NCBI GenBank assembly: GCA_021815645.1
Contig: JAKBAB010000011.1
Location: 1 to 36,004 of the forward strand
Direction: 5' to 3'
DNA: 36,004 bases
DNA from: Actinomycetes bacterium
GTDB taxonomy: Bacteria > Actinomycetota > Acidimicrobiia > Acidimicrobiales > RAAP-2
This document shows, in pieces, positions 26,480-36,004 of the stretch. The notes below the pieces were generated by a model, which worked only from the letters and a program-made list of their open reading frames with translations, had not been told where the DNA came from and searched no databases. Position 1 is the stretch's first letter. The number at the start of each line of letters is the position of its first letter. Position numbers and translations under genes: made by a program.

Positions 26480-26497
26480 AGCCTTACAACTCTCTCT

Positions 26498-26968
26498 TTA
26501 CCAGCGGTAGTGGGCGAAGGCCTTGTTGGACTCGGCCATTTTGGCCATGTCCTCGCGCCGTTTGACGGCCGCCCCCACGCCGTTGCTGGCGTCAATGATC
26601 TCGTTGGCCAGTCGGTCGGCCATGGTCTTTTCGCGCCGCTTTTTGGCGAAGTCGGTCAGCCACCGGATCGCCAGCGTCGTCGACCGGCGCGGCCGCACCT
26701 CCACGGGGACCTGATAAGTGGTGCCCCCGACGCGGCGACTACGCACTTCGAGCTCCGGGCGCACGTTCTCCAGCGCCCGCTTGAGGGTGGCCACCGGATC
26801 GGCCCCGGTCTTTTGCTCCACCTGTTCGAGCGCACCGTAGACGATACGTTCGGCGATGGTGCGCTTGCCGCGCTCGAGGATCTTGTTGGTCACTTGCGTC
26901 ACCAGTACTGACTTATAGATCGGGTCGAGGGGAATCTCTCGGCGCTCGGCGGGGCCCTTACGCGGCAT
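26498..26968 (-). CDS. rpsG: 30S ribosomal protein S7
   Basis: This primary 16S rRNA head binder has 156 residues. [30 protein letters not shown] at the start and [26 protein letters not shown] in the middle are diagnostic. ATG shares a base with the rpsL TAA (TAATG). S7 is the translational repressor of the str operon in E. coli; the tight rpsL-rpsG coupling here leaves no room for the same intercistronic target. Confidence 0.98.
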   Translation of the reverse strand: MPRKGPAERREIPLDPIYKSVLVTQVTNKILERGKRTIAERIVYGALEQVEQKTGADPVATLKRALENVRPELEVRSRRVGGTTYQVPVEVRPRRSTTLAIRWLTDFAKKRREKTMADRLANEIIDASNGVGAAVKRREDMAKMAESNKAFAHYRW

Positions 26969-27339
26969 TACTTCTCCCTCTTAGCGCCGTAGCGACTACG
27001 GGCCTGCTTGCGGTCACGAACGCCCGAGGTGTCGAGGGCGCCGCGAATAATCTTGTAACGAACTCCCGGCAGGTCCTTGACGCGGCCGCCGCGAACGAGC
27101 ACGATCGAGTGCTCTTGGAGGTTGTGACCTACGCCGGGGATGTAGGCGGTCACCTCGACGCCCGAAGTCAGGCGAACGCGCGCCACTTTGCGCAGGGCGG
27201 AGTTGGGCTTCTTAGGGGTGACGGTGTGTACGCGGGTGCAGACCCCGCGACGTTGGGGGGCCCCCTTTAGCGCCGGGGTCTTCGTCTTCGAAATCTTGTC
27301 CTGTCGACCCTTTCGGACCAACTGTGCGATTGTGGGCAC
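26968..27339 (-). CDS. rpsL: 30S ribosomal protein S12
   Basis: This decoding-centre protein has 123 residues. [17 protein letters not shown] at about 41-57 and [17 protein letters not shown] at 84-100 carry K43 and K88, the residues whose change gives streptomycin resistance in mycobacteria, so this is the sensitive form. The start is GTG at 27339 with GAGAGG six bases upstream. It is the first gene after the rpoC spacer. Confidence 0.98.
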   Translation of the reverse strand: MPTIAQLVRKGRQDKISKTKTPALKGAPQRRGVCTRVHTVTPKKPNSALRKVARVRLTSGVEVTAYIPGVGHNLQEHSIVLVRGGRVKDLPGVRYKIIRGALDTSGVRDRKQARSRYGAKREK

Positions 27340-27367
27340 GCGGAACCTCTCTTTGGTACATCTCTGG

Positions 27368-27390
27368 GCACTGCGGCACGGCCACAGTGC
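27368..27390 (-). promoter_or_regulatory. Leader stem-loop upstream of rpsL
   Basis: GCACTGTGGC (27381-27390 on the minus strand) pairs with GCCGCAGTGC (27368-27377) around a three-base loop, a ten-base stem with one U-G pair. A consensus -35 hexamer TTGACA lies just upstream at 27395-27400, but no matching -10 is seen at 16-18 bases. The element could be a leader for regulation of the str operon or an RNA-processing site. Confidence 0.45.
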
Positions 27391-27430
27391 GGACTGTCAA
27401 TCCTACGACACCGCGACCCCCTACGGCAAG

Positions 27431-27457
27431 CCCGCCACCGCGCGAGGCGGTGGCGGG
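27431..27457 (-). terminator. Terminator or attenuator hairpin after rpoC
   Basis: Perfect 11-base arms CCCGCCACCGC and GCGGTGGCGGG (27447-27457 and 27431-27441) enclose a five-base loop, beginning seven bases after the rpoC stop. There is no T-tract after it. The stem is strong enough to act as a terminator or to limit readthrough into the rpsL genes. Confidence 0.7.
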
Positions 27458-27464
27458 GCTCACC

Positions 27465-30400
27465 TTAGAGAGCCTGGCCCCCGAGTTGATCTTCGGGGTT
27501 GTAGGCGTCGTTCTCGGGTAGCGCCGACTCGTCGTAGGTCGCGGTGCCGATATTTTGAAAAGCGGTGAGGTCGGCGCTGAAGGAGTCGTCACTGCTGAGC
27601 TCCCCGAGCAGGCTCGCCAGGTCGAGGTCTTCGTCGGAGACCTGCGCCCAAGCCGGCAGTAGTTCGGCGTCGGGCATGTCGAGACGCAGCTCGCGCTGGT
27701 TGTAGTAATCGAGTCCCGAACCGGCCGGAATCAGCTTGCCGATGATGATGTTCTCCTTAAGGCCCACCAGGTTGTCGCGCTTACCCTCGATGGCGGCCTC
27801 GGTGAGGACCCGCGTGGTCTCCTGGAAGGAAGCGGCCGAGAGCCACGAGTCCGTCGCCAACGAGGCCTTGGTGATGCCCATCAACTGGGCCCGCCCGTCG
27901 GCGACTTCGAGCGCGTTGCCCTCGAGGTCGTCGTTGGTGTCGTTGAACAGTTTCACGTCCACGAGCGCCCCGGGTAGCCACGGCGACGCTCCGGCGTCGA
28001 CGATCTGCACCCGGCGCGTCATCTGACGAACGATGAGCTCGATGTGCTTGTCGTGAATCGACACCCCCTGGTCTCGATAGACGTTTTGCACCTCTTCGAC
28101 CAAGTACTGCTGGGTCTCGCGGGTCCCGCGGAACTTCATCATCAACTTCGGATCGAGGGGTCCGTCGTGCAGCGGCGTACCGACCTCGACTTCCTGTCCG
28201 TCCTCGACGAGGAGGTGTCGGGCGATGGAGATCGATTCGTCCTGTTGTTGACCCTCGTCCCCGACGATGGTGACCTTACGCTCCCGACCCACCAACTCCA
28301 CGCGGATCGCCCCGGAGAACTCCGCGACGGCGGCGGCGCCCTTGGGCGTGCGCGCTTCGAAGAGCTCGACCACTCGCGGCAGACCGTGAGTGATGTCGCT
28401 CTCGGTTACGCCACCGGAGTGGAACGTGCGCATGGTGAGCTGCGTACCGGGTTCACCGATCGACTGCGCGGCGATTACCCCCACCGCCTCGCCCAGTTCG
28501 ACCAGTTGGTGAGTGGCCAGCGAGAGGCCGTAACAGGCCGCGCACACCCCCTGGACCGCGTCACAGGTGAGCGTGGTTCGCACCCGCACGCGAGTCACCG
28601 CGGCGTCGTCGCGTAGTTGCTCGACGTCGTCCATCAGCAGCATCGCGCCGGCTTCGATGACCGAGCCGTCACTTAACGTGACGTCTTCGGCGACGACGCG
28701 GCCCCACAGTTTCGTCTCCAGGTGGGCGCGCTGGGCGCGGGTGTCGGGCGCGACGTGTTCAATCCACATGCCCCGCCCCGTGCCGCAGTCGAACTCCTTG
28801 ACGATGAGTTCCTGGGCGACGTCGACCAGACGACGGGTCAAGTAACCCGAGTCCGCCGTTCGTAGCGCGGTGTCACCGAGACCCTTGCGCGTGCCGTGGG
28901 TGGAGATGAAGTACTCGAGGACCGACAGACCCTCACGGAAGGAGGACTTGATCGGCCGGGGAATCATCTCACCGCGCGGGTTGGACACGAGGCCCTTCAT
29001 CGCGGCGATCTGACGAATCTGCTGGGAGTTACCGCGCGCTCCCGAGTCGACCATCATCCGAATCGGGTTGTCGTGAATGACGCTCATCGCGCGGTCGGTG
29101 GCGTCACCGACCTCCTTGTTGGCGTTCGTCCAAATCTCGATCTCCTGCTGACGGCGCTCGTCGTCGACGATGACGCCGCGGCGATAGTTGGTCTCCACCT
29201 TCGCCGCCTGCTCCTCGTACTTATTGAGGATGGCCGCCTTCTCCGGAGTCGTCACGATGTCGTCGATGGAGATAGTCAAGCCGGACTTCGTCGCGAAGCG
29301 AAAGCCCAGTGCCTTGATGGCGTCGAGTGACTCCGCCACTTCCTGGCGCGAATATCGGGCCGAAATCTCTTCCACGATCGTCCCAATCGGCACGGCGTTC
29401 TTACCGACCAGTTGGTTGACGTAGCGAAACCCGAAGGGCAGCGCCTCGTTGAACAAGACGCGCCCCGCCGTCGTCACGAAAGCGCGCGAACTGCCACGCA
29501 CGGCCACGTCGGCCGCCTCCAAACGGGCGTCGAGTGACGAACCCTCCAGCGGCCGTATCTCGATCGGCGCACTAAGGTCCAATAGACCGTCGGAAACCGC
29601 GTTTTCGATCTCGAACACGTGGCGGTAGACCTTGGGGTTGGTGACCTCCCCCTCCCCCTCGCTGGGCCGGGTCAGGTAGTAGGCACCAAAGACCATGTCC
29701 TGAGCCGGCTCGGTGATCGGTCGCCCCGTCGCCGGAGTGAAGATGTTGTTGGTCGAGAGCATCAAAATACGAGCTTCGGCCTGCGACTCCGCCGATAGCG
29801 GAACGTGCACGGCCATCTGGTCACCGTCGAAGTCCGCGTTAAAGGCCTTACACACCAACGGGTGGATCTGAATGGCCTTTCCGTCCACCAACACGGGCTC
29901 GAAGGCCTGAATACCCAAGCGGTGCAAGGTCGGAGCGCGGTTCAACAGAACCGGGTGTTCACGAATTACCTCTTCGAGCACGTCCCACACGATCGTCTTA
30001 CGCCGTTCGACCATGCGCTTGGCGCTCTTGATGTTCTGGGCCATCTGGGTCTCGATGAGCCGCTTCATCACGAAGGGCTTAAACAGCTCGAGGGCCATCA
30101 TCTTGGGCAGGCCGCACTGGTGCAACTTCAGTTGGGGACCGACCACGATGACCGATCGTCCGGAGTAGTCCACGCGCTTACCCAGTAGGTTCTGGCGGAA
30201 CCGCCCCTGCTTGCCCTTCAACATGTCCGAGAGGCTCTTTAGGGGTCGGCCGCTCTGTCCGGCGACCGGACGACCGCGGCGCCCGTTGTCGAATAAGGCG
30301 TCGACGGCCTCTTGGAGCATGCGCTTTTCGTTGTTCACGATGATGTCGGGCGCGCCGAGGTCGAGCAGTCGCTTCAGTCGGTTGTTGCGGTTGATCACTC

Positions 30401-31499
30401 GGCGATAGAGGTCGTTAAGGTCGGACGTCGCGAAGCGACCACCGTCGAGTTGGACCATGGGGCGTAGGTCGGGTGGGATGACCGGGACGGCCTCGAGAAT
30501 CATGGCTCGCGGATCGTTCAGCCGGTGGCCGTGGCCGTCACGGCGATTGAAGGACTGCACGATCGCCAGTCGCTTCAAGAACTTCGCGTGACGCTGCGCG
30601 CTTAGCGGCTTACGGCCGTCCTTCGCGTCGATCATCTCGCGCATGATGCGCTCCTCGTCGTCGAGGTTCATGCGGTCGATGAGTTGCAAAATCGCGTCGG
30701 CGCCCATGCCACCGTCGAAGTACTCGCCGTAGCGAAACTCCATCTCGCGGTAGAGCACTTCGTCCTCGATGATCTGACGCGAGTGAAGTCCTTCGAAGGT
30801 GTCGAAGGCCTGCTTGGCCAACTCACGCTCTTCGGCGAAGCGAGTGCGTACGCCGTCGAGTTCCTTCTCCGTGCCGCGCTGAAGCGCTCGCAACTCCGAC
30901 TCCTTGGCCCCGTCGGACTCCAGTTTGACGGCGCGCGCCTCGATGTCTTTGAGCTTGTGGTCGAGGGCCTTCACTTCCCGTTCGGCGATCTCTACGAGCT
31001 CTTCGCTCAGGGCGCCGCGCAGATCGGCGAGGTCGTTGTGTCGTCGATCGACGTCAACGTGGGTCACCATGTGAGCGGCGAAGTAGATGACTTTCTCTAA
31101 CTGCTTGGCCTTTAACTCTTCCTTGGGCGCCGTACCCATCAACAGGTACGCCAGCCACGACCGGGTTCCGCGCAGGTACCAGATGTGCACGACGGGGGCC
31201 GAAAGCGCGATGTGGCCCATGCGCTCACGGCGAACCTTGTCGCTGGTCACTTCGACGCCGCACCGCTCGCAGACGATTCCCTTGAAACGCACCCGCTTGT
31301 ACTTGCCACAAGCGCACTCCCAGGCCTTCTGCGGTCCGAAGATCTTCTCGCAGAAGAGGCCGTCCTTTTCGGGGCGCAACGTGCGGTAGTTGATGGTCTC
31401 GGGCTTCTTCACTTCACCCGACGACCAACTGCGAATGTTCTGGGCGGTCGCCAGACCGATGCTGATCTCGTTGAACTGATTGACGTCGAGGGGGCTCAT
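27465..31499 (-). CDS. rpoC: DNA-directed RNA polymerase subunit beta'
   Basis: This catalytic subunit has 1344 residues. The N-terminal zinc ribbon uses C62, C64, C77 and C80. NADFDGDQM at 554-562 holds the three magnesium-binding aspartates. The trigger loop lies near 850-890, and a second zinc site uses C905, C979, C986 and C989. The ending is rich in acidic residues and asparagine. ATG at 31499 overlaps the rpoB TGA (ATGA) and has AAAGGAAG in the rpoB end as ribosome-binding site. No intein or large lineage insertion is seen. Confidence 0.99.
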   Translation of the reverse strand: MSPLDVNQFNEISIGLATAQNIRSWSSGEVKKPETINYRTLRPEKDGLFCEKIFGPQKAWECACGKYKRVRFKGIVCERCGVEVTSDKVRRERMGHIALSAPVVHIWYLRGTRSWLAYLLMGTAPKEELKAKQLEKVIYFAAHMVTHVDVDRRHNDLADLRGALSEELVEIAEREVKALDHKLKDIEARAVKLESDGAKESELRALQRGTEKELDGVRTRFAEERELAKQAFDTFEGLHSRQIIEDEVLYREMEFRYGEYFDGGMGADAILQLIDRMNLDDEERIMREMIDAKDGRKPLSAQRHAKFLKRLAIVQSFNRRDGHGHRLNDPRAMILEAVPVIPPDLRPMVQLDGGRFATSDLNDLYRRVINRNNRLKRLLDLGAPDIIVNNEKRMLQEAVDALFDNGRRGRPVAGQSGRPLKSLSDMLKGKQGRFRQNLLGKRVDYSGRSVIVVGPQLKLHQCGLPKMMALELFKPFVMKRLIETQMAQNIKSAKRMVERRKTIVWDVLEEVIREHPVLLNRAPTLHRLGIQAFEPVLVDGKAIQIHPLVCKAFNADFDGDQMAVHVPLSAESQAEARILMLSTNNIFTPATGRPITEPAQDMVFGAYYLTRPSEGEGEVTNPKVYRHVFEIENAVSDGLLDLSAPIEIRPLEGSSLDARLEAADVAVRGSSRAFVTTAGRVLFNEALPFGFRYVNQLVGKNAVPIGTIVEEISARYSRQEVAESLDAIKALGFRFATKSGLTISIDDIVTTPEKAAILNKYEEQAAKVETNYRRGVIVDDERRQQEIEIWTNANKEVGDATDRAMSVIHDNPIRMMVDSGARGNSQQIRQIAAMKGLVSNPRGEMIPRPIKSSFREGLSVLEYFISTHGTRKGLGDTALRTADSGYLTRRLVDVAQELIVKEFDCGTGRGMWIEHVAPDTRAQRAHLETKLWGRVVAEDVTLSDGSVIEAGAMLLMDDVEQLRDDAAVTRVRVRTTLTCDAVQGVCAACYGLSLATHQLVELGEAVGVIAAQSIGEPGTQLTMRTFHSGGVTESDITHGLPRVVELFEARTPKGAAAVAEFSGAIRVELVGRERKVTIVGDEGQQQDESISIARHLLVEDGQEVEVGTPLHDGPLDPKLMMKFRGTRETQQYLVEEVQNVYRDQGVSIHDKHIELIVRQMTRRVQIVDAGASPWLPGALVDVKLFNDTNDDLEGNALEVADGRAQLMGITKASLATDSWLSAASFQETTRVLTEAAIEGKRDNLVGLKENIIIGKLIPAGSGLDYYNQRELRLDMPDAELLPAWAQVSDEDLDLASLLGELSSDDSFSADLTAFQNIGTATYDESALPENDAYNPEDQLGGQAL

Positions 31500-34400
31500 G
31501 ACAACTTCCTTTCGGCGGCGCGACGGGCGTCTTCCTCGTCACTGCCGCGCTCGGGTCGACTGATGTCGATGCCCAGTTCGCGCGTCACCGAGAAGAAGTC
31601 CTCCTCGGTGTCGGCGAGATCGACGTGCGCGCCGACCTTGTCGCGCACTTCGACGTTTAGACAGAGCGACTGCATCTCTTTGATTAGAACCTTGAAGGAT
31701 TCGGGGATTCCCGGCTCGGGCAGGTTCTGGCCCTTGACGATCGCCTCGTAGGCCCGTTCGCGACCCTTCATGTCGTCGGACTTAACGGTCAGCAACTCCT
31801 GGAGGGCGTAGGCGGCGCCGTAGGCCTCGAGGGCCCAGACCTCCATCTCGCCGAAGCGTTGACCCCCGAACTGGGCCTTGCCACCCAGGGGTTGGGCGGT
31901 GATCATCGAGTACGGACCGGTCGAACGGGCGTGAATCTTGTCGTCGACCATGTGAGCCAACTTCAAAATGTACGCGTACCCGACCGAAATCGGGCTGTCG
32001 TAGGCTTCGCCGGTGCGACCGTTGTAGAGGGTGACCTTACCGTCGTTGTCCCCCGCCAGGAGGCGCTTGCCGTTCTGGCCGTCGACGTTCAGGCTCTCGA
32101 ACGTCTGCTGGATCGTCGGCTTGTCCTTAGCCCGATCGGTCTCGTCCCAGTGGGCGCCGTCGAACGACGGCGTGGCGACGTAGATGGCCGGCTCAGTGCG
32201 CGGACGGGTCTTGCGGTACGGGCGAGTAGCCGGGTCGCTCTGGTCGAGGTGACCGGAGGTGCCCACGGTGGCGCTGACCTCGACGCCGGCCCAACCGTGG
32301 CGGGCGGCGTAGCCTAAGTGGCTTTCGAGGACCTGACCCACGTTCATACGACTCGGCACCCCGAGCGGACTCAAGATGATGTCGATGGGCGTACCGTCGG
32401 AGAGGAAGGGCATGTCCTCCTCGGGCAGAATCTTTGAGATGACGCCCTTGTTGCCGTGACGTCCGGCCAACTTGTCACCCTCGGAGATCTTTCGCTTTTG
32501 GGCGACGTACACCTTGACCAACTGGTTGACCCCGGGCTGCATCTCGTGGTCCTCGTCTCGGCTGTAGACCTTGACGTCGATGACCTTGCCGGACTCACCG
32601 TGGGGCACCTTCAGTGAAGTGTCACGGACCTCTCGGGCCTTTTCACCGAAGATGGCCCGCAGCAGTCGCTCCTCGGGCGACTGCTCGGTTTCACCCTTGG
32701 GGGTGACTTTGCCCACCAGGATGTCCCCCGGCTCGACTTCGGCGCCGATGCGCACGATACCGAGGTCGTCGAGGTCGGCCAAAATGTCGTCGGGTAGGTT
32801 CGGGATGTCGCGGGTGATCTCTTCCGCGCCGAGTTTGGTGTCGCGCGCGTCGATCTCGTACTCCTTGACGTGAATCGAGGTCAAGACGTCGTCGCGAACC
32901 AGCCGCTCGTTCAAAATTATCGCGTCTTCGTAGTTGTAGCCCTCCCACGGCATGTAGGCCACCAGCAGGTTCTTGCCGAGCGCCAACTCTCCGTTGCTGG
33001 TGCTCGTGCCGTCGGCGAGCAGATCCCCGGTGTCGACCGTTTCACCGCCGAAGACGAGGGGCTTCTGGTTGATCGACGTGTCCTGGTTGGAACGGCGAAA
33101 CTTGTTGAGGTTGTAACTCTTTCGACCGAGCGCCTTACCGTAACGGTCGGTCACGTCCTTTTCGTACTCCACCACAATGCGGTCGCCCGACACCGAGCGC
33201 ACGGCCCCACGCCCCTCGGCGATCAGGACGTCCCCGGAGTCGAGCGCGGCGCGCGCTTCCATGCCCGTCCCGACGAAGGGCGCTTCGGGCATGATGAGCG
33301 GCACGGCCTGCTTTTGCATGTTGGCGCCCATGAGCGCCCGCTGCGCGTCGTCGTGCTCGACGAACGGAATCAGGGAAGTCGCGACTGAGATGATCTGCTT
33401 GGTCGACACGTCCATCAACTCGACCTCGTCGGGCTTGACGAAGTCGATTTCCGACGTCGTAGACGACGACTTGTTTGACGACCCGACCCTAAGGCCAGTG
33501 CCGACGGGACCGCGACGGACCAACACGCGATCGGCGGTGAACACGCCGCGGTCGTCTAACTCACTGTTGGCCTGAGCGATGACGAACCGCTCCTCTTCGT
33601 CGGCCGTAAAGTACTTGATCTCCCCGGTGACGCGCCCGCCACTGACGACCCGGTACGGCGTCTCGATAAAGCCGTACCCGTTGATGCGCGCGTAGGTGGC
33701 CAGGTAGCCGATGAGCCCGACGTTGGGTCCCTCGGGCGTCTCAATCGGACACATGCGCCCGTAGTGCGACGAGTGGACGTCACGCACTTCGAGTCCCGCT
33801 CGCTCGCGCGACAGTCCACCCGGCCCGAGGGCGGAGAGGCGACGCTTGTGGGTTAGGCCCGACAGTGGGTTGTTCTGGTCCATGAACTGACTCAACTGGG
33901 AGGTCGCAAAGAACTCCTTGATGGCCGACATGACGGGGCGAATATTGATCAGCGTCTGTGGGGCGATCGCTTCGACGTCCTGGGTGTTCATCCGCTCGCG
34001 CACGACTCGCTCCATTCGCGACAGCCCCGTGCGTAGGGCGTTTTGAATTAGCTCGCCCACGCTGCGAATTCGGCGATTAGCGAAGTGGTCCTGGTCGTCG
34101 ATGTGGTACGTCGTCTCCTTCGCGGTACGGTCGCGCGCCAGGTTCAAAAGGTACGTCGCGGTCGCCAGTACCTCGGCCTTAGCCAGCACGTGCAGATCGC
34201 CGTGGGGTCGCTCGAGAACGTCGCCGAACAGTTCGACATTCTTGAGCACTTCGGCGCCCAATTTGCGGTCGAGTTTGTAACGGCCAACGCGGCTCAGGTC
34301 GTAACGCTTCTCGGAAAAGAACGCCCCCTCGAAGTATTGGCGGGCGGCCTCGACGGTCTGGACCTCACCGGGACGGGCCCGGCGGTAGATCTCGAGCCAA

Positions 34401-35179
34401 GCCGTCTCTTGGCTGGCGCGCACGAAACCCTCGGGCGTGTCGTCGATGTTGAACTTCTCCATGTGGCGCGCGATGTCTAGATGAGCCTTCTTCCAGTCGA
34501 CGTGGAACTGGTCTTCCAAAAAGTCGAAGTGCGCGACGAAGCGCTCGAAAAACGGCTCGTCCATCGAAGTGTCCAGAGCGCGCAGCAGAGTGAAGATCGA
34601 GATGCGACGCTTGCGCGCGATGCGCGCCCCCGCGTTAGCCGACTTGTTCTTCTTCTCTTCGAGGTCGACCTGGAGCCACTCGCCCCGGCTGGGGTGAATC
34701 GTGCCCTCGAACGCCACCTTCTCGTCTTTGCCCGGTTGAAAGAGAACCCCCGGTGAGCGAACGAGCTGCGAAACGACGACGCGTTCGGTGCCGTTGATGA
34801 TGAACGTGCCCTGCTCGGTCATGATGGGGAAGTCGCCCATGAAGACGGTCTGCTCTTTGATCTCACCGGTCTCGGAGTTCAAAAAGCGCGCCCGAACGAA
34901 GATGGGCTGGGAGTAAGTCGTAGCCCGTTGACGGCACTCTTCGACCGTGAACTTGGGCGGACTCTTGAGGTCCGCGTCGTCGGGGTCAAACTCCAACTCG
35001 AGCGAGAGGCGACCCGTGAAGTCGCTGATGGGCGAGATCGCCTCGAAGGCTTCGCGCAGGCCCTGTTTCATGAAGAGGTCAAAACTGTCGCGCTGGATCT
35101 CCAGGAGGTTGGGCAGGGGGTGGGCTTCACCCAGGGCCGAGAAATTAAAGCGTTCCGGGCTAGTGGACCGAGACGTCAA
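31496..35179 (-). CDS. rpoB: DNA-directed RNA polymerase subunit beta
   Basis: This subunit forms much of the active-site cleft, 1227 residues from the chosen start. The rifampicin region reads [11 protein letters not shown] (427-437), then [15 protein letters not shown]434, H444 and S449 match the sensitive residues. [23 protein letters not shown] and [23 protein letters not shown] near the end are standard. The frame is open ten codons further to a TTG at 35209. The TTG at 35179 has a perfect GGAGGA seven bases upstream (35187-35192) and gives the usual N-terminus, so it is preferred; no ATG or GTG competes. It forms an operon with rpoC. Confidence 0.97.
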   Translation of the reverse strand: MTSRSTSPERFNFSALGEAHPLPNLLEIQRDSFDLFMKQGLREAFEAISPISDFTGRLSLELEFDPDDADLKSPPKFTVEECRQRATTYSQPIFVRARFLNSETGEIKEQTVFMGDFPIMTEQGTFIINGTERVVVSQLVRSPGVLFQPGKDEKVAFEGTIHPSRGEWLQVDLEEKKNKSANAGARIARKRRISIFTLLRALDTSMDEPFFERFVAHFDFLEDQFHVDWKKAHLDIARHMEKFNIDDTPEGFVRASQETAWLEIYRRARPGEVQTVEAARQYFEGAFFSEKRYDLSRVGRYKLDRKLGAEVLKNVELFGDVLERPHGDLHVLAKAEVLATATYLLNLARDRTAKETTYHIDDQDHFANRRIRSVGELIQNALRTGLSRMERVVRERMNTQDVEAIAPQTLINIRPVMSAIKEFFATSQLSQFMDQNNPLSGLTHKRRLSALGPGGLSRERAGLEVRDVHSSHYGRMCPIETPEGPNVGLIGYLATYARINGYGFIETPYRVVSGGRVTGEIKYFTADEEERFVIAQANSELDDRGVFTADRVLVRRGPVGTGLRVGSSNKSSSTTSEIDFVKPDEVELMDVSTKQIISVATSLIPFVEHDDAQRALMGANMQKQAVPLIMPEAPFVGTGMEARAALDSGDVLIAEGRGAVRSVSGDRIVVEYEKDVTDRYGKALGRKSYNLNKFRRSNQDTSINQKPLVFGGETVDTGDLLADGTSTSNGELALGKNLLVAYMPWEGYNYEDAIILNERLVRDDVLTSIHVKEYEIDARDTKLGAEEITRDIPNLPDDILADLDDLGIVRIGAEVEPGDILVGKVTPKGETEQSPEERLLRAIFGEKAREVRDTSLKVPHGESGKVIDVKVYSRDEDHEMQPGVNQLVKVYVAQKRKISEGDKLAGRHGNKGVISKILPEEDMPFLSDGTPIDIILSPLGVPSRMNVGQVLESHLGYAARHGWAGVEVSATVGTSGHLDQSDPATRPYRKTRPRTEPAIYVATPSFDGAHWDETDRAKDKPTIQQTFESLNVDGQNGKRLLAGDNDGKVTLYNGRTGEAYDSPISVGYAYILKLAHMVDDKIHARSTGPYSMITAQPLGGKAQFGGQRFGEMEVWALEAYGAAYALQELLTVKSDDMKGRERAYEAIVKGQNLPEPGIPESFKVLIKEMQSLCLNVEVRDKVGAHVDLADTEEDFFSVTRELGIDISRPERGSDEEDARRAAERKLS

Positions 35180-35363
35180 CGGTCTATCCTCCGTGTTGGT
35201 GGGTGGCAACTGCTACGCGCCGGGTCGAGACTCAAAACGGCGTCAAGGGATGACGAAGTCTGGGGCAAGAACACGGTTATTCAACTCTAGTGGCTCCGCC
35301 AGACAATGCGCAACTGACGCTCCTCAAAGGAGAAACGTGGCCGTTACCAAACGGTTGCCGATT

Positions 35364-35392
35364 ACCCTAGGCACGTTCGGAGCCCAGGTCAA
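35364..35392 (-). promoter_or_regulatory. Sigma-A type promoter for rpoBC
   Basis: On the minus strand TTGACC (35387-35392) is exactly 17 bases from TAGGGT (35364-35369), a form common in high-GC actinobacteria. It lies between the rplL hairpin and rpoB, about 185 bases before the rpoB start. A CCGTT/AACGG inverted repeat follows just downstream, in the expected leader. The remaining part of 35180-35363 shows no gene. Confidence 0.6.
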
Positions 35393-35402
35393 GTCATTGG
35401 CC

Positions 35403-35437
35403 CCTCCCGCCACCGATTTCTCACCGGTGACGGGAGG
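35403..35437 (-). terminator. Attenuator hairpin between rplL and rpoB
   Basis: CCUCCCGUCACCG pairs with CGGUGGCGGGAGG on the minus-strand RNA (35425-35437 with 35403-35415), a 13-base stem with one U-G pair and a nine-base loop. It starts about a dozen bases after the rplL stop and has no T-run. Partial termination at this junction is well known in bacteria, where it keeps L7/L12 in excess over polymerase. The same role is inferred here. Confidence 0.7.
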
Positions 35438-35448
35438 AAGCCCAGTAA

Positions 35449-35838
35449 TTACTTGACTTCTACCGTGGCGCCCGCGGCCTCGAGGGCGGCCTTCGCCTTA
35501 TCGGCGTCGGCCTTGGAGACCTTCTCCAGCACCGGCTTGGGAGCCCCGTCAACCAGGTCTTTCGCTTCCTTCAGCCCGAGGCTGGTCAGGGCGCGAACTT
35601 CCTTGATGACTTGGATCTTCTTGTCGCCCCCGCTGGTCAAGATGACGTCGAAGTCGCTCTTTTCCTCCACTGCGTCGGCGACGTCACCGCCGCCCGCCGG
35701 GGCGGCCGCCACCGCGACGGGGGCCGCCGCGGTCACGCCGAACTTCTCTTCGAACTCCTTGAGAAGTTCGCTCAACTCGATCACGGATAGCTCCGCGATG
35801 CCGTCGAGAATCTGCGCCTTGGTCAAGGTTGCAGCCAT
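35449..35838 (-). CDS. rplL: 50S ribosomal protein L7/L12
   Basis: This stalk protein recruits translation GTPases. It has 129 residues: an N-terminal dimerisation domain ([26 protein letters not shown]), an alanine/proline/glycine hinge near residues 36-55, and the C-terminal factor-binding domain with [26 protein letters not shown] at 35838 has AAAGGA at good spacing. It lies between the L10-like gene and rpoB as usual. Confidence 0.98.
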   Translation of the reverse strand: MAATLTKAQILDGIAELSVIELSELLKEFEEKFGVTAAAPVAVAAAPAGGGDVADAVEEKSDFDVILTSGGDKKIQVIKEVRALTSLGLKEAKDLVDGAPKPVLEKVSKADADKAKAALEAAGATVEVK

Positions 35839-35871
35839 GGTGATTCCTTTCTTTTGGTACTTCGTTGAGGG

Positions 35872-36004
35872 TCAGTCGTTCGAGTCGTCCAACGGGACTT
35901 CACCCGCGGGCGCACTCTCCGGCGCGTCTTGGGGCGCGTCGTCGGGGCTCACGGCTTCGGGGCTCACGGCTTCGGGGCTCGCGGCTTCGGGGGCGGGCTC
36001 GTCA
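35872..36004 (-). CDS. rplJ: C-terminal tail of probable ribosomal protein L10, cut by window edge
   Basis: Only the last 43 codons are visible, ending in TGA at 35872-35874, 33 bases before rplL. The tail is rich in proline, alanine and glutamate (for example PEAVSPEAVSP and DDAPQDAPES) and has no recognisable domain. Its identity as rplJ rests on the almost universal rplJ-rplL order. An acidic P/A/E-rich tail of this kind is beyond the usual L10 end. The rest of the gene is outside the window. Confidence 0.7.
   Translation of the reverse strand, partial: DEPAPEAASPEAVSPEAVSPDDAPQDAPESAPAGEVPLDDSND
35944..35988 (-). repeat. Three tandem 15-bp repeats in the L10-like tail
   Basis: Units at 35944-35958, 35959-35973 and 35974-35988 follow GGGGCTCACGGCTTC on the plus strand; the first two are identical and the third differs by one base. 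They encode three in-frame EAVSP-type pentapeptides (one is EAASP). Confidence 0.85.

Noticed and set aside
25805-26911. Long plus-strand open frame opposite fusA and rpsG
   Set aside because: It mirrors two certain genes and has no recognisable motif.
35444-35453. Palindrome AGTAATTACT at the rplL stop
   Set aside because: It is short, AT-rich, includes the stop codon and is not placed like an operator.

Overview
The window is a chromosomal segment of a GC-rich actinobacterium. The gene order rplJ-rplL-rpoB-rpoC-rpsL-rpsG-fusA-tuf-rpsJ-rplC and onward to secY-adk-map on one strand, a zinc-ribbon S14, and an RpoB rifampicin region close to the mycobacterial one all fit Actinomycetota. A deep lineage such as Acidimicrobiia is possible, but that is inference. 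Almost every gene lies on the minus strand, so the biology reads from high to low coordinates. Both ends cut through genes: an L10-like tail on the right and a transketolase N-terminal subunit on the left.

Right to middle (36004 to about 10517) is the core information-processing block. It holds the end of rplJ and rplL, then a 269-base spacer with an attenuator-type hairpin and a good promoter, then rpoB-rpoC. A short spacer with two hairpins leads to rpsL-rpsG-fusA-tuf-rpsJ. A 208-base spacer with two hairpins leads to the S10/spc genes rplC-D-W-B, rpsS, rplV, rpsC, rplP, rpmC, rpsQ, rplN-X-E, rpsZ, rpsH, rplF-R, rpsE, rpmD, rplO, secY, adk and map. Most junctions overlap by 1 or 4 bases (TGATG, TAATG, ATGA, GTGA), which points to tight translational coupling. 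Several ribosomal proteins (S3, L22, L10) carry long acidic low-complexity C-terminal tails, and those of L22 and L10 contain tandem DNA repeats.

The ribosomal run stops abruptly at map. infA, rpmJ and the rpsM-rpsK-rpsD-rpoA-rplQ genes that often follow are absent. A convergent TetR-type regulator (9851-10447, plus strand) sits there instead.

Left part (1-9710) is an accessory catabolic and uptake module. It contains a class II aldolase, a PfkB sugar kinase, a class III aminotransferase and a cyclase-family hydrolase, apparently one operon divergent from tetR. After a spacer with a near-consensus promoter come a family 5 solute-binding protein, two peptide/nickel-type permeases, two ATPases and the start of a split transketolase. 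Together they look like a route for importing a solute, hydrolysing and deaminating or transaminating it, phosphorylating it, and cleaving or rearranging the carbon skeleton. The substrate cannot be read from the sequence. No tRNA, rRNA, CRISPR array, insertion sequence or phage gene was seen.
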